From Agapetus fuscipes (taxonomy: Eukaryota; Arthropoda; Insecta; Trichoptera; Glossosomatidae), in the NCBI GenBank assembly GCA_951799405.1, contig OX637339.1, positions 15,314,001 to 15,378,000 on the forward strand: a stretch of DNA of 64,000 nucleotides, in the 5' to 3' direction. How positions within the stretch are numbered: position 1 is the first letter of the stretch; every line of letters begins with the position of its first letter. The translations under genes and the position numbers were made by a program. Under the pieces are notes generated by a model. That model was given only the letters and a program-made list of their open reading frames with translations. It made no database searches and was not told the DNA's origin. Below, piece by piece: positions 47,315 to 58,590 of the stretch.

Positions 47315-47930
47315 TTATTCACTTAATAATTTTAATGGCTTTATCCATATTGTACGAGCATGCAGGTACACACCGCGGTGGAATAAAATTGATTTATTAT
47401 CGATATATTATATTTTCATTGAAACTGCATAAGCTGGTAGATGATTCTAGCTTTACATACGTCATACAGTGGGTTAATTTTTGCAAGAAAGTCGAGTACA
47501 GATTCTGTGCAATTTATTTATTCTTTTTAATATTATGTGATAATCCGTTTGACGGAAGTTTGGCAAAAGCACGTATACGCAAAAAAAACAAATAAATATT
47601 TTAAACGTTTTTCGTTTCATAATTATGAAACGACCGTCGAGTTATTATTTTTAATAATTTCCAAACCTTTTGAGTGCACAACTGCAAAAGGAGTTTTGTG
47701 AAAGCAAAGCCTGTGCAACGATATTAAAAAGTAACACTGCTATGCAGAGTCCGTACTACACTTAGCTTTTACTAATTTCATTTAGTTTTTATTTAAATTC
47801 ATTGAGAGATGGCACATATAATATGTGTATGAATCGTATACAGATAATTAATCATTTGAATTACTGTGCGTCAGAAATGATAATATTCACGCATGGAACC
47901 TATTTATATTCACAAGAATTAGAACTAGTG
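47315..47930. other. No recognised gene
   Basis: A chance frame at 47335-47595 (86 codons) has no recognised domain. Confidence 0.45.
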
Positions 47931-47959
47931 TTACGTTGTCAATATCTACGAGAATAATC

Positions 47960-48190
47960 TCTAATGTAAGTTGCAAAGATCATGTAAGATTCAAATCAAG
48001 TGATTTCATATTCACTTAAAGTTCGCGCTTACAAATGCTACATGTGTTCTTACAAATTAAAATCCACACCTTAAATGAACATAAACAATGCAACTTTTGT
48101 CGAACGTCCCTGAAACATGGCTGATATTGACAAAGTGAACCATTTTTACAGTATAGGAGGTCAACCTCATAGCAACGTTTAAGTCAAGGA
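47960..48190 (-). repeat. A-tail repeat copy
   Basis: The minus strand keeps AACGTTGCTATGAGGTTGAC and the AAATGGTTCACTTTGTCAAT start. Diverged. Confidence 0.6.
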
Positions 48191-48341
48191 ATTGTGATAA
48201 GTGTAAATATGGTCGCCTAAAGGAATGGGCAGAACCTTTAGTGAGCAAAGACCAAATATGGCGAAACTGAAAAAATGGCATTCGATCTGCAATGTTATCA
48301 GTTACTTGGACACACCTCAACAGCCCTCTATAATTATAATA

Positions 48342-48535
48342 TAGAGGGCTCTTGAGGTGTGATACACACAAAAACAGCGCTCACCAACTAAATCCTCCTA
48401 ATATTATTATTATTATTATCAAGTGAATTATATTATATTCAATATAATATTATTATCAATGGGAATGCATTTAATATGAATCTCAAATGATACATATCCT
48501 TGCAGCTTAGATTTAGATTAGATTTAGATTAAGAA
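48342..48535 (+). repeat. SINE-2 3' end and A-tail 3' end
   Basis: 48342-48419 ends in the SINE-2 (ATT)n tail. 48456-48533 is the last part of an A-tail repeat with TTAGATTTAGATTAGATTTA. Confidence 0.6.
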
Positions 48536-48599
48536 TCTGAGATTATAAAATTGTTACAGCATGTTTTCTGGTTGAATTGTAAGAAAAGAAAATAAGAAA

Positions 48600-49032
48600 T
48601 TACTGAAGTTCCTTATCGCCCTGTAGCTTCCAATACAAATGCACAATATAACAGTTGCATAAATCGCCTTCAACGTAGTGGTAATACCTGTACACTGGAC
48701 TTTGACCCACCCAACAATAACTTTGATAGGTATAGAGCTGGTCTGTTGAGGTACTTTTTGGATGAATAGTGTTTTTATTTCTGTTGCTTGTATATTTCAT
48801 TTGATTTTTGATTTATATTTTTTGATTTATATTTTTTCTCTAGATAGTAACTTTGATTTTTATTCTTATTTTTATATAGTTTTTGTTATTGTGTTTATTT
48901 GTTTCATTTTACTTTCATATACTTTACATCTTTTTGGTATTTTTATGTATTTGTGTTATTTTTGAAACTATGTAACCATTTCATGTAAAAGGCACTAAGT
49001 GCCGTTAATAAATAAATAAATAAATAAATAAT
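48600..49032 (+). pseudogene. LINE 3' end with (TAAA)n tail
   Basis: The frame ends YRPVASNTNAQYNSCINRL, then FDPPNNNFDRYRAGLLRYF and a stop at about 48772. The T-rich UTR ends AAGGCACTAAGTGCCGTTAA and (ATAA)n, a common form of insect LINE 3' end. Clade not determined. Confidence 0.5.
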
Positions 49033-49034
49033 TC

Positions 49035-49645
49035 GACTTCTCTTCCATGGACGTTGTTGAATGTCATTTTTTTAATCCTTTTGGTAGAATTATGTTATGC
49101 TTAGAGTTATTTCATCTAACGACGTTTTGTTTTCACATGAGGGAAGCATGTTCAAGGCTGATTATCTAAGCGACAATGTAGCTTTGAATGCTGAACGAGT
49201 AAATTACTAGGCAGTATTACGGTAAGTTGTGCATAGATGATCGAAAAACGGGAGGGAAGGGAATGGGGTAGAATCACCTTTTAAGAAAACATTTTTTCTT
49301 AAAGAAATCACGGCAATGGGGGCGGGGAGGTAGGCACACGATTTCCAAAAAAAATCAACGTCTGACTTCATCTCAAAAACAGCGTCGACGAGGGAGAGGG
49401 GTGTACAGGTTTCAGTATTTCCTTTCGCTTCATCATCCCCCCAATCACCCCCTACGGAATTTATTTATTCTTTGAAAGCCCAAAACGCTCAAGTTCTAGA
49501 GGTTAACTACGCTACTCCCACGCTGAGCTCAAAAAATAAACAATAAATGTTTTTCGTTCGACTTAAAAAAATATCTACCTTCATCAAAGATTGATCACTA
49601 AGGTTCATTAGCGCTGATCCGTGTTCAAAATAGTGCTCTCTAAGT
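49035..49645. other. No recognised gene
   Basis: Contains a G-rich patch (about 49250-49335). No repeat match. Confidence 0.45.
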
Positions 49646-49649
49646 AAAA

Positions 49650-49952
49650 ACGCATCAACGCAACTATGCTTCACATATCTTGTAACTTTTTTCCGTATTA
49701 TCACCGATGGGTTTCGCATGTGGTGAGTGGGACCTATTTATTTTAACAGGTCAGGGGGGCGGCTTTTCATCAAGCACTTCAGTTGAACTCTGTTACTCAT
49801 TTCTTGTTAAGGCTAAGTAAACCTTGCCGGTATTTTGTTTCGGAGTTTAAAAGAAACACCAAAACGGGAAATCATTTCTCGACACCCTCGGTGGGATTCG
49901 AACCCGAGCTCACGGCATTGAATGCACTCTACCTACTGAGCTATCAACCGAT
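49650..49952 (-). mobile_element. SINE-1, diverged full-length copy
   Basis: The minus strand starts CGGTTGATAGCTCAGTAGGT, keeps B-box GGGTTCGAATCCC and the TTTCCCGTTTTGGTGTTTC body, and ends near TATGTGAAGCATAGTTGCG. Confidence 0.75.
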
Positions 49953-50285
49953 TAGTAAATCATCCCTATGTTATTATTATTACTACTGGACATCCATCCC
50001 GAATGTTTACAGGGACATATCACAGTGTACAACTGACTATGAATAACAAGTTTTTAGTGAAACTCGTACAAAGTCAAAGCGGCTCCCGAGGCCAGACTAA
50101 ATTATATTTTTGCGCATACGTACGTCTGCCGCTGTGCAGTGTTTTACTGGATTTGGGACGCATGGTTAAGTTTTAATCATGGCCCGACAAAATTACGTAT
50201 TTCAAATAATCGCATCAATTTTAATTTTTATAGATATTTTGTAGATTTTTTAGGGTTTTTTATAGCTGGATGTAATTAATTGCTT

Positions 50286-50550
50286 GTATCCTTTGACTTA
50301 TAGGTTGATATGAAGCTGACCCCCCATACTGTAAAAGATGTTCACTTTGCCAATGCCACCCCTGTTTCAGTGTAGGGCGGCAAGAGTTGCAGGGCTTATG
50401 TTCATTTGAGATTTGGTTTTTATATTGTAGGTTCACATGCGGCATGTGTTAGCGCGAACTTAGAGGTAGTACGTATCTGCTTGTGGGAATGCGTTTAATA
50501 TGAATCTAAAATGAAATATATTTGCAGCTTAGATTTAGATTAGATTTAGT
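50286..50550 (+). repeat. A-tail repeat, near complete
   Basis: TCCTTTGACTTATAGGTTGA to TTAGATTTAGATTAGATTTA. No RTE coding part upstream. Confidence 0.8.
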
Positions 50551-50587
50551 ATGTACACACTATAATCCAGTGTTAGGAAATGTTATG

Positions 50588-50750
50588 AAAAGAATGGAAT
50601 CTGCAGAGTGAGAATAAGAGCAGAGTATGTACGAAGAAAGTAAAAGAGATGAAAGAGATATGCAAGGACAGTAAAAAAAGTGGACACGCATCTATGGGGG
50701 TACTGGCTACCCCTAGTGGAACGACGGCAGGATACAGTAACAGTAACAGC
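50588..50750 (+). pseudogene. RTE-B 3' end fragment with (TAACAG)n tail
   Basis: Decayed coding end (AGTGAGAATAAGAGC, AAAGAGATATGCAAGGAC), then CTACCCCTAGTGGAACGACG and GGATACAGTAACAGTAACAG. Confidence 0.75.
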
Positions 50751-50804
50751 CTCCTTAATTCTGTGTTTTGTCTCAGTCTTATGTATGTCCGTTAGAGTAA
50801 CTTA

Positions 50805-51012
50805 AAACAAACAATGTTTGTATATGTACTGGACCAATGTGTCTTATAAAAACTGGAAATTGATTTTAAAAATGTTTAAAACAACTCTCACATTATCGCG
50901 CTTAACGTTTGGTTCTTGGCTCAGATAACATAGAATGTGATTCTCAAGACAATGTCATTGAAAGCCCATAGTTGAATCAAATGGCAGATAAGCCAAACAA
51001 GCACTGAGGGGA
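50805..51012 (+). repeat. F repeat, uninterrupted copy
   Basis: Serves as the unfilled reference for the RTE-B insertion at 60396-61172 (continuous GACAATGTCATTGAAAGCCC then TTGAATCAAATGG). Confidence 0.7.
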
Positions 51013-51267
51013 AGGACGTGTAGACAAGCTTATCAATTTTGGTTCAATATTTTGAAAGCTCACTTACTACCTTCTGAAGTAAAAACTGTTGGTTGCAAAG
51101 ACAAATCACTGTACTTAGTGCGTTGTTTAATTTCCGACAAAAAAGTGTCTCTCAATTGAAATGCCTTGCTTACATAACTCGCATATATGATCGTTCTACA
51201 GGGAGAAGTGACCATGTGCATTTATTCTATGTAATCTATCATCTAAGTTGCAAAGATATATATTCAT

Positions 51268-51488
51268 CGGTGTTATGGCCCAGGGGTAGAGGCGCATGTT
51301 CGACTATCGTATGTATTTGGAAACGAATTACGTTGTTTCGAATCTTGCGTCTGGCCCACTTGACCATAACTTCGACCCTGGTTCAACAGATGCCATTGCA
51401 TGCACACAAGCTTCTGCTTTCGCATGAATACAACAGGCCAGGCAAAATAAGTTGGTGGGTTGCATTCCTTTCCACAAAACATTTTTTT
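51268..51488 (+). mobile_element. SINE-3, with a differing tRNA-like head
   Basis: The body matches the other SINE-3 copies, but the head reads TGGCCCAGGGGTAGAGGCG with B-box-like TTTCGAATCTTGCG. This head looks more like an intact tRNA A-box than the other two. The tail is a T-run followed by CAAAAACA rather than poly(A). Confidence 0.7.
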
Positions 51489-51489
51489 T

Positions 51490-51725
51490 TCAAAAACATA
51501 TTCATATTTTTACGTGTCTCTGTGTGTTTTTATTTATGTAAGTGTTTGTCTCTAGATGTAGGTGTTTAAATAATTGTTCTTGTATTTGTTCAATGGTGTG
51601 AGTATTCGCTAGAATATTCTGAAAATAATATTCTGGCAAGATCCCGCATGTTCCAGTTCCCAATGTTTCAAGAACCATCCTAATGTCATACTATAAAAAG
51701 CCCAAAGCTGTCTGTTACCTTAAAA
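51490..51725 (+). mobile_element. LTR-beta copy
   Basis: CTCTAGATGTAGGTGTTTAA, GAGTATTCGCTAGAAT, GTTCCAGTTCCCAATGTTTC and CTATAAAAAGCCCAAAGC are shared in order with 52400-52660. Confidence 0.55.
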
Positions 51726-51799
51726 TTAAATATATAAAAAATAGAACTCAAAAATCATTATTTTTGTAATTATTTCATATTTTTTGTTTGTTGAATAAT

Positions 51800-52052
51800 A
51801 GGTTGGTATGAAACTGTAAAAGTAAAAAAAACGTAACTAATGTACTAATACATTCACTTTTTCAACGTTCTCTCGTTTCAGAAAAGGGCGGCTAATATTG
51901 CAGAACGTTATTTTCACTTGAATTTTTTCTGTATTTATTTTATTTGCACACTTGCGGCATGTATAAGCGCAAACTTAAACACGCCTGCTTGTGGGCAAGC
52001 ATTTAATATTAATCTCAAATGATAATATGTCTCTGCAACTTAGATTGCAGAT
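51800..52052 (+). repeat. A-tail repeat, subtype B
   Basis: AGGTTGGTATGAAACTG start, a diverged centre, and CTGCAACTTAGATTGCAGAT at the end. Confidence 0.6.
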
Positions 52053-52333
52053 TATAGTCACTTTTTCCTGTTCGATGACAGTATTACATGTAACTCCCAC
52101 TTAGCAGGGGCCGGTCGCCGGTATAAAGGGGTTTTGGAAGGGTGGTTTTTGCCCTGTTCCCGAACCGTTCATTAGGACGAACCCTCTACTTTTTGCTTTG
52201 CATCGAAACCGCAGAGGAATTCAGGCCAAGGACTAAGCGAGCATTCTGAAATTTCGTTTGTTTTCGAGTTTTTATTTATTTTTATTGTGTACCTACTTAA
52301 CACACATAAATGAAGTACTAACGTTCAGTTCAT

Positions 52334-52390
52334 TTAGAGCAAATTTACACGTGTCTGCTTGTGGGCATACATTCTATTTCATTTCATAAG
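52334..52390 (+). repeat. A-tail repeat scrap
   Basis: AGCAAATTTACACGTGTCTG and CTTGTGGGCATACATT match the repeat's 3' third. Confidence 0.5.
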
Positions 52391-52399
52391 TATATATAT

Positions 52400-52660
52400 A
52401 TTTTTAAGAATGTTTAATTTTTTGTCTATGAGAGTTGATGTGAGTGTGTTTGTGTGAGCCTGTATGTGTCGCTAGATGAACCTAGGTGCTTAAATAATAG
52501 TACTTGTACATTGTGTAAGTATTCGCTCGAATACGCTGGTGAATTCTCGCATTTTCCAGTTCTCAATGTTTCAAGAACAATCTTTATTCCTGCTATAAAA
52601 AGGGCCAAAGCTTTTTGTAGCGACAGACTTGTATCTCAGCCGTCGAGCTATCTATCTATA
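52400..52660 (+). mobile_element. LTR-beta copy
   Basis: TGTGTCGCTAGATGAACCTA, GTATTCGCTCGAATACGC, CTATAAAAAGGGCCAAAGC and a CTTGTATCTCAGCCGTCGAG end, the best-kept promoter-like part of the family. Confidence 0.6.
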
Positions 52661-52892
52661 ATCTATAATCTAAGCTGCAAGGATATGTAAGCATTTAAGG
52701 CTCATATGAAATGCATGCCTACAGACAGGCCCATGTAGGTTCGCGCCTACACATTCTGCATGTGTGCATACAAATAAAGAAAACCTCACATGGACATAAA
52801 CCTTGCAACTCCTGCCGCCGTTCCCTGAACCGGGGTGGCATTGGCAAAAGTGAACCGATTTTTACAGCACGGGTGGTCAGCCTCGTACCAAC
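52660..52892 (-). repeat. A-tail repeat, subtype B, well kept
   Basis: The minus strand runs from TTAGGTTGGTACGAGGCTGA to TTGCAGCTTAGATTATAG, with GCGGCAGGAGTTGCAAGG and the TAGGCGCGAACCTACATGGG inverted motif. Best template for subtype B. Confidence 0.8.
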
Positions 52893-53077
52893 CTAACTAA
52901 GCTAAAGAGTAGTATTGTGTGACTGTGATATTGTGTAGGTGTAACGTTAACTCTGAATGTGAACCGTATTTAAAAGAAATCGTGAAAAATTAATAAACGC
53001 AATTTTTATTAAAATGAACCCGGTAAAATCATAAAAATATAATTTATATTTAATATCTATAAATTGATTAAAAGACT

Positions 53078-53215
53078 GAAATCTGAAGAGTGAGAAAAAG
53101 AGAAGAACATGCATGAAGAAGTGATGAATGCCGAGGAGATGAAAGAAGGGTACAAGGGTGGAACAAAGTGGAGACACATCTGTGGAGGCACTGGGCACCC
53201 CGTAGCGTACTAAAT
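53078..53215 (+). pseudogene. RTE-B 3' coding fragment
   Basis: GAAGAACATGCATGAAGAAG, ACAAAGTGGAGACACATCTG and GGCACTGGGCACCCCGTAGC give the decayed CMKK...KWRHICGGTGHP end. No tandem tail is seen. Confidence 0.65.
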
Positions 53216-53219
53216 TATT

Positions 53220-54470
53220 ACTATCGATTTGTGTAGCAAAAAGTGTGGGAATTACTTTTGTCGACTTTGCAGTATTTAGCCCTCTGTATTTTAACCCCAC
53301 ACCGATCTAAAAAGTACTAGGTTCTACCCCTTGATGGTGGGGGCTTCTAGGACGCTGTTAGCCCTGTTTTTTGTCTCTTCAAGAACCCATTCCAGTACTA
53401 CGTCGTTCGTCTCCCCTTAAAACCAAATGTTCCCATCTCTGAGAAAATTCTATCCAAATATAATATTCTAAAAACCTGTCCATTGGACTCGGCATATTCA
53501 AAATATTCCACGACTATGTGACGACGAAATAAAAAATATATTTCCAAGAATCAGGAATTTTATTTGATGACGAGTTGGTGATTACTTATAGCGCCGTTTC
53601 GTGATGTAGTAACTCCAAGGGCGCTTGTGGAAATGATGCCAGAATTTTTCTTGTCTTCAGTGCATTTCGGAGCTTTCCGTGGTCCTCTGGCTCTGTCACA
53701 TGATGAAGTAGGTGGTTCCAGGCCAGAGGACCAGCAACTGGAAATGCACGCTCTCCAAACATTGCGTTAATTATTTTTATTTGTATTTTACAGCACTGTT
53801 ACTGAACCGCTTGTTTCCAAAAACTGCTATATCCGTTTTCATTGGAGAAATACTTTTTATTTTTTGTTCAGCGATGTAGATTGCAGTTAGTTACTTTTAA
53901 CTAATGCATGTTTTTTTATTAATGTATAATTTCACCAACAAATTTTCCTATTTTTAGCCTGATATTTTCAAATTCAGTTAAATTTTAGTTAACTTTAACT
54001 GTAACTATTACTCAACATACTCCAGTTCAAGTTAACTTGAAACCGAAAAGTCTCGAAGTGACAAGCACCATAAAATGTTAGAAATTATTTTGATGCTATT
54101 CAAAAGCTTGAAAACAATCAAATGAGCATAAAATTTAATATATTTCTAACCTTCCTTTAGCTCGAAAACGATTTAATAAATGCTCCGTTTGCGGCAATTT
54201 TGATGTTTCCTTCCATTCAAATAAAAGTGAAGATAATGACGACGCCATCTTGAAAATTCGTAGTTAACTAAGTAAGTATTTACTGGCGGAAGTCGGTAAG
54301 TTAAATACAACACTTCAGTTAACTTTGTTAAACTTGAAAATACCGTGGCTTAGTAGATTTAAAATGGCAACTTGTAGACTGTTTACAGCCAAAAATATTA
54401 TTGTGATTTTACCGGATTGTATTTAATAAAAACTGCTGTAATTTATTGTAAGTTACGGTTCGTACACAGA
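53220..54470. other. No recognised gene
   Basis: Contains TATAGCGCCGTTTCGTG (53587) shared with 27963, possibly a LINE 3' end on the minus strand. Otherwise unassigned. Confidence 0.45.
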
Positions 54471-54474
54471 GTTG

Positions 54475-54735
54475 CTTTTAAACTGTATAGCTCGACGGCT
54501 TCGATACTAGTCTGTCTACAAAGCATCTCGGTCTCTATTAATAGGTGACAATAAAGGTTATTCTCGAAATATAGATATCTGGCACATGCGAGATTTTGCC
54601 AGAACATTCTACTTAGAATATTCGAGTAGACAGTTACACGATCTTGAACAAAGATAAATACATTTATTTACGTACCATCATCAGAGACTTCATAGACTCA
54701 CACAGACACACAATTAACCATTCGCAAAAATATAA
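54475..54735 (-). mobile_element. LTR-beta copy, diverged
   Basis: The minus strand shares GTGTAACTGTCTACTCGAAT-like, CTCGCATGTGCCAGATAT and the CGTCGAGCTATACAG end with other LTR-beta copies. The TATA-like box is altered. Confidence 0.5.
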
Positions 54736-54807
54736 ATCTCCACAAAGGAGACTTTAAGATTTTTAATTAATAAAACATACGCACAATGACATAGAATTTT
54801 CTGAGAT

Positions 54808-55028
54808 CTTATCTAATCTAAGTTGCAAATATATTTAATATTAGGGATTAACATTATATGCGTTCTCACAAGCAGACACGTACAAGTTCGCGCTTGCCGC
54901 ATGTGAACCTACAATATAAACCCAAATCTCAAATGGACACACACCCTGCAACTCTGCCGTCCTTCTCTGAAACAGGGGTGGCATTTTCATAGTAACCATT
55001 TTCTACAGCATGGGTGGTCAGCCGCAAG
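54808..55028 (-). repeat. A-tail repeat copy
   Basis: TCTTATCTAATCTAAGTTGC tail, and GCATGGGTGGTCAGCCGCA at the head. Confidence 0.75.
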
Positions 55029-55396
55029 AGAGACATTGAAAAATAGAGATTTGCTTTTAGAGCCGGGTGTTTCTCAACATCAACCGTTCAAATAATGAAG
55101 CTACGTTGTAGAAGCTCTGCTCCAGTGCTGGGAGTGTGATTAGAAGGTATCACTTTACATAAATTCCTTCAGTTACACTGGCTGAGCATAGAAATGGATA
55201 TTTCAATGGAGAAACGGCGTTGAAATCATCCCTCTGACCCTTTATATTATAAGTGACAGTTGCGTTGACCCTGTTAGCCTTGGGGTCATTAAAATATATT
55301 AAAATTGTGTTACAATTATTACAAGTTAATGGATAATTACTTTATATTCCTCGAACTTTAGTTTAGGTCAGATTCCTTGATTTTTAGGATGATTTG

Positions 55397-55530
55397 ACCT
55401 CTCAGTAGTCTAGTGGATAAAGCTACGGACTCGTTAATGGGAGATCTTGAGTTCGATACCCGGTGGAGCACAAATAAATTGTCATTTAATTTCAAAATTC
55501 ATTTTTCCGGGTTGAACATTTCGTATGATT
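55397..55530 (+). mobile_element. SINE-2 head and first body part
   Basis: CAGTAGTCTAGTGGATAAAG, B-box-like GAGTTCGATACC, GGTGGAGCAC and TTTTTCCGGGTTGAAC. The 3' half is missing. Confidence 0.65.
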
Positions 55531-55711
55531 CTTTCCTGATGATGAGATTTAGGAGTGCACACTTCTCTTTTCTTTTTTTTTGTTATGTAAATAACAAATA
55601 CTATAAATTTAAGGTAGATGGGTAGGTATATTAATAGCCGATGAGAGAAGGAATAAATATTATAGGTACTTAAGAAAGAGACATTCAATTATGTACCTAC
55701 TGGAAGTTTTT

Positions 55712-56145
55712 TGTTCTGGAAGGTTGTAGCAAAATTGGCTTCTAGCAACTACTGTCTTTGGGAATATAAAGGGCTGCAAGCGGCTCGCAAGAGTGAGTCC
55801 ATATACGTCGCTCTGCTCTTGAACAAGAAAGTCATTGCAAGGGAAGACCAACTGTGAAATAAATGTTAAGTTCTTAACCATAAATGTGAATATTTTTAAG
55901 GGTTTGGTGGTTTACACAGTGAAAGTCCATTGTATATTAATTAAATAAACAGATTAGACAAAAGAGTGCTAGACAAAAATAAAAAAATATAAAAGTGAAT
56001 TAAAACTTTGTTTATTTTATTAATATAAATGTGAATTGTTAAAATTAATTATAAATTATTAAATAAATCTAAGTGTAAAATAAATATCCATGAAAGAAGA
56101 CCATTTTAGTTAATTTAAAGATTTTTTAACCCTAAAAACACAACA
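55712..56145 (+). mobile_element. LTR-alpha copy 3, with internal insertion
   Basis: Starts TGTTCTGGAAGGTTGTAGC and ends AACCCTAAAAACACAACA. It has GGGAATATAAAGGGCTGC as TATA-like box. About 165 bases longer than copy 1 owing to AT-rich sequence at about 55900-56070 that contains CACAGTGAAAGTCCAT, also seen at 31859. Confidence 0.6.
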
Positions 56146-56296
56146 TTATGAATTTAACTGAAATAAACAAGTTTCTGCCTTTTAATGGATATCAAGAATT
56201 GGGCTTTGCTATTCATTCGGGAAAGATTCTCAAAATTTGTGACTCAATTCATCCACGGAACCTTCAACATCCGACGGTAGACGCAAAGACCTCGAG

Positions 56297-56578
56297 TAGA
56301 TATGAGTCGTATAAATGTAAACGCCGTCAACTCCTTACGCGATGATTTTGAGAAAAATAATCTTGTAAGCTTGTAAAATGACAACACCAGTTGGACATGA
56401 CGGCGTTTACACGAAATCATACTTTTTCAATTAAAATTACGAAGGATAAGGTGAGGTTTACATTATATCGCACACAGCAAATGATTTGTTACACTGCGCA
56501 GAATCAGATTCAATCATTATCTCAAAAATCATAAATTTTGGAGATGACGGCGTTTGCAGTTATACGACTCATATAGAC
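56297..56578. mobile_element. MITE-like element with ~60-base terminal inverted repeats
   Basis: ATATGAGTCGTATAAATGTA and AACGCCGTCA at the left pair with TGACGGCGTT and TGCAGTTATACGACTCATAT at the right. A third related block (ACATGACGGCGTTTACACG, about 56395) lies in the middle. No coding capacity. Flanks suggest at most a TA duplication. Confidence 0.65.
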
Positions 56579-56579
56579 T

Positions 56580-57070
56580 ATACATAGCCCAAACATAGAC
56601 CACCCCGATTTAAAATCATTCAGTATTAATTAATTTTAAAGTTAATCATGTATGATCCGCAAAGAGATTATAGATTATTTCAAATGATAATTTAGACTTT
56701 CATTTGTCGTGCACCCCTCATACAGAAGCAGTTTCCAAGTAGGTACACAATCCTACGTTAATACTAAACTGGAGCGTTGTACCGAAAATATGTATGGAGC
56801 ACCTCTAGTGAACTTTTTAGTTCTATTCTTAATTGCTAGTGTTACGAATGTGGGTCTATCAGTGGCGAAGCGTGCCATACAAGCTGGTTCCCATCGGCTT
56901 CCCTTTTAAAATGATGTTACAAAGTAGTTAAAAAATATAGGCACAAAGTAAAAAAAATACATTTAAAACCAAAGAAACAATACGTATTTTTCCCCAATTG
57001 AAACCATGCAGTCTACTTTATTATCATTTTTGCCTTAATTTTTTTTTTTGATACATTTGTTATTTTACGC
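56580..57070. other. No recognised gene
   Basis: A GTGGCGAAGCGTGCCATAC stretch near 56861 looks like part of a dispersed repeat, but it cannot be placed here. Confidence 0.4.
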
Positions 57071-57074
57071 TGCC

Positions 57075-57322
57075 TAATCTAATCAAAGTTGCAAAGATAT
57101 GTAACATTAGGGATTCACATAACATGCATTCTCACAAGCAGATGCGTACAAGTTTGCGCTTGCGCATGCCACATGTGAACCCACAATATAAAAACCAAAT
57201 CTCAAATGGAAATACACACTGCAACTATAGCAACTTTCCCTGAAACCGGGGTGGCATTGGCAAAGTGAATCATTATCTATAGCATGGGTGGTCAACCGCA
57301 TACCATCATATAAATCAAGGAA
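57075..57322 (-). repeat. A-tail repeat copy
   Basis: CTAATCTAATCAAAGTTGC tail; GCATGGGTGGTCAACCGCAT head. Confidence 0.75.
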
Positions 57323-57419
57323 TATATATACAACATATAACATTTTAGACATTAGCAAACGGATAAACATTAAAATTAATAAAAAATACATTTTTTTAAT
57401 TAAAAATTTACAAAAAAAA

Positions 57420-57740
57420 ACGTTGTGACAGAGTTAAAGCGGAAAGTTTTGTACTAGAGTGACAGGGTGAGCCCCCCCCTCGGCTCACGTTCTGCGCTCG
57501 TGGTTGCGACCCTGCTCATCCAGAAGCGTAGCCGATAAATCACGTCACTAATCCGAGGGCGTAACTACCACTGGGTGGCGTAAGGGAGGGTTGCTGGATC
57601 CAGCGGGGGAGGGAAGGGATGATACCGGGTAACAGTGCTACGACGCTGCTTTGGGGACCGTGGCAATAGAAGTCCCAAAAAGTTACGCTAATGGTGGTGA
57701 CGTCAGAAAGCTCGATAATTACTAGCAATGATTTCAGTAT
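57420..57740. other. GC-richer block, unassigned
   Basis: ACGTCAC...GCGTAACT (57542) pairs with AGTTACGC...GTGACGT (57680-57703), hinting at a small inverted-repeat element of about 165 bases. No frame is recognised. Confidence 0.3.
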
Positions 57741-57749
57741 CGACTATAA

Positions 57750-58134
57750 TCTAGGATCTAAGTTGCAAAGATATATAGGCATTTAAAATGCATGCCCACA
57801 AACAGATACGTGTAACTTCGCGCTTAAAAATGTCGTAAGTGTATTTACAAATTAAAATCCAAACCTCAAATAAACATAAGCCCTGCAACTTTTGGCAATC
57901 TTTCCTAAAACAGGGGTGACCTTGGAAAACTGAATAGTTTTTAACACATCCCAGTTTCATCAAGATCATCTTCATCATTTCACTTTCACGCTAAAGAAGC
58001 CCAAAGTAGACATGAGTGAAATTCCGAAAGCTCCAGCTCCCACTGACCACGGCAACAGATCCCGAAAAAACATCTCTCCGACATCATTTTTACAGTATGG
58101 TTGTTCAGCCTTATACCAACTTATGAGTCAAGGA
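57750..58134 (-). repeat. A-tail repeat split by a ~140-base insert
   Basis: 57750-57949 and 58090-58134 are repeat. 57950-58088 is foreign sequence with a Kozak-like ATG frame on plus (58012: SEIPKAPAPTDHGNRSRK). Confidence 0.6.
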
Positions 58135-58139
58135 ATGAA

Positions 58140-58590
58140 TAAAAAACCTCGAGAACCCTCAGCAAGCTTGCTTATCTCGACGAAGGCCTCTTGCAATCTT
58201 CTCCATGTTTGTCTATCGACTGCTGTGTTCAGGCATCTTCTGCCTGCAGTTCCCTTGACGTCGTCCATCTGCCTCAGTTGGGGTCTCCATACTCCTTGCT
58301 TTCACATTCTGGGCCACCACTTTACGATCCTTTTCGGCCACCTGTCATGGTCTTGCTTTGCGAATTGACCAGCCCAGCGCCACATTAAGTAGGCCACTAG
58401 CTGTATGACATCAGTGACACCAGTGTGTCTACGGATCATCTGGTTTGGAACCCTGTCTCTGAGGCTGATTCCCAGCATCCTCCTTTCAATGGCTCTTTAG
58501 CACGTCCTCAGTCTTTTGGCGCTGTACTGAATATCGGATACCGGAAGCACGCATGACTCAAAGACCGTGGGTTTCAGCTTATCAGGCATT
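58140..58590 (-). pseudogene. LINE C-terminal remnant (RTE-like, third family)
   Basis: Minus-strand translation gives AIERRMLGISLRDRVPNQM, IRRHTGVTDVIQ, MWRWAGQFAKQDHDRWPK and later RQTWRRLQEAFVE, with stops. This is the ERRMLGISLRDRIPNxxIRxRTxVTD end seen in many arthropod LINE proteins. It differs from RTE-A and RTE-B. Confidence 0.75.

Noticed and set aside
48762..48965. Hydrophobic 67-codon frame resembling a membrane protein
   Set aside because: T-rich LINE 3' UTR translated. Phe/Tyr/Leu richness is compositional.
57481..57540. rRNA-like GC-rich stretch
   Set aside because: No recognisable conserved rRNA segment.
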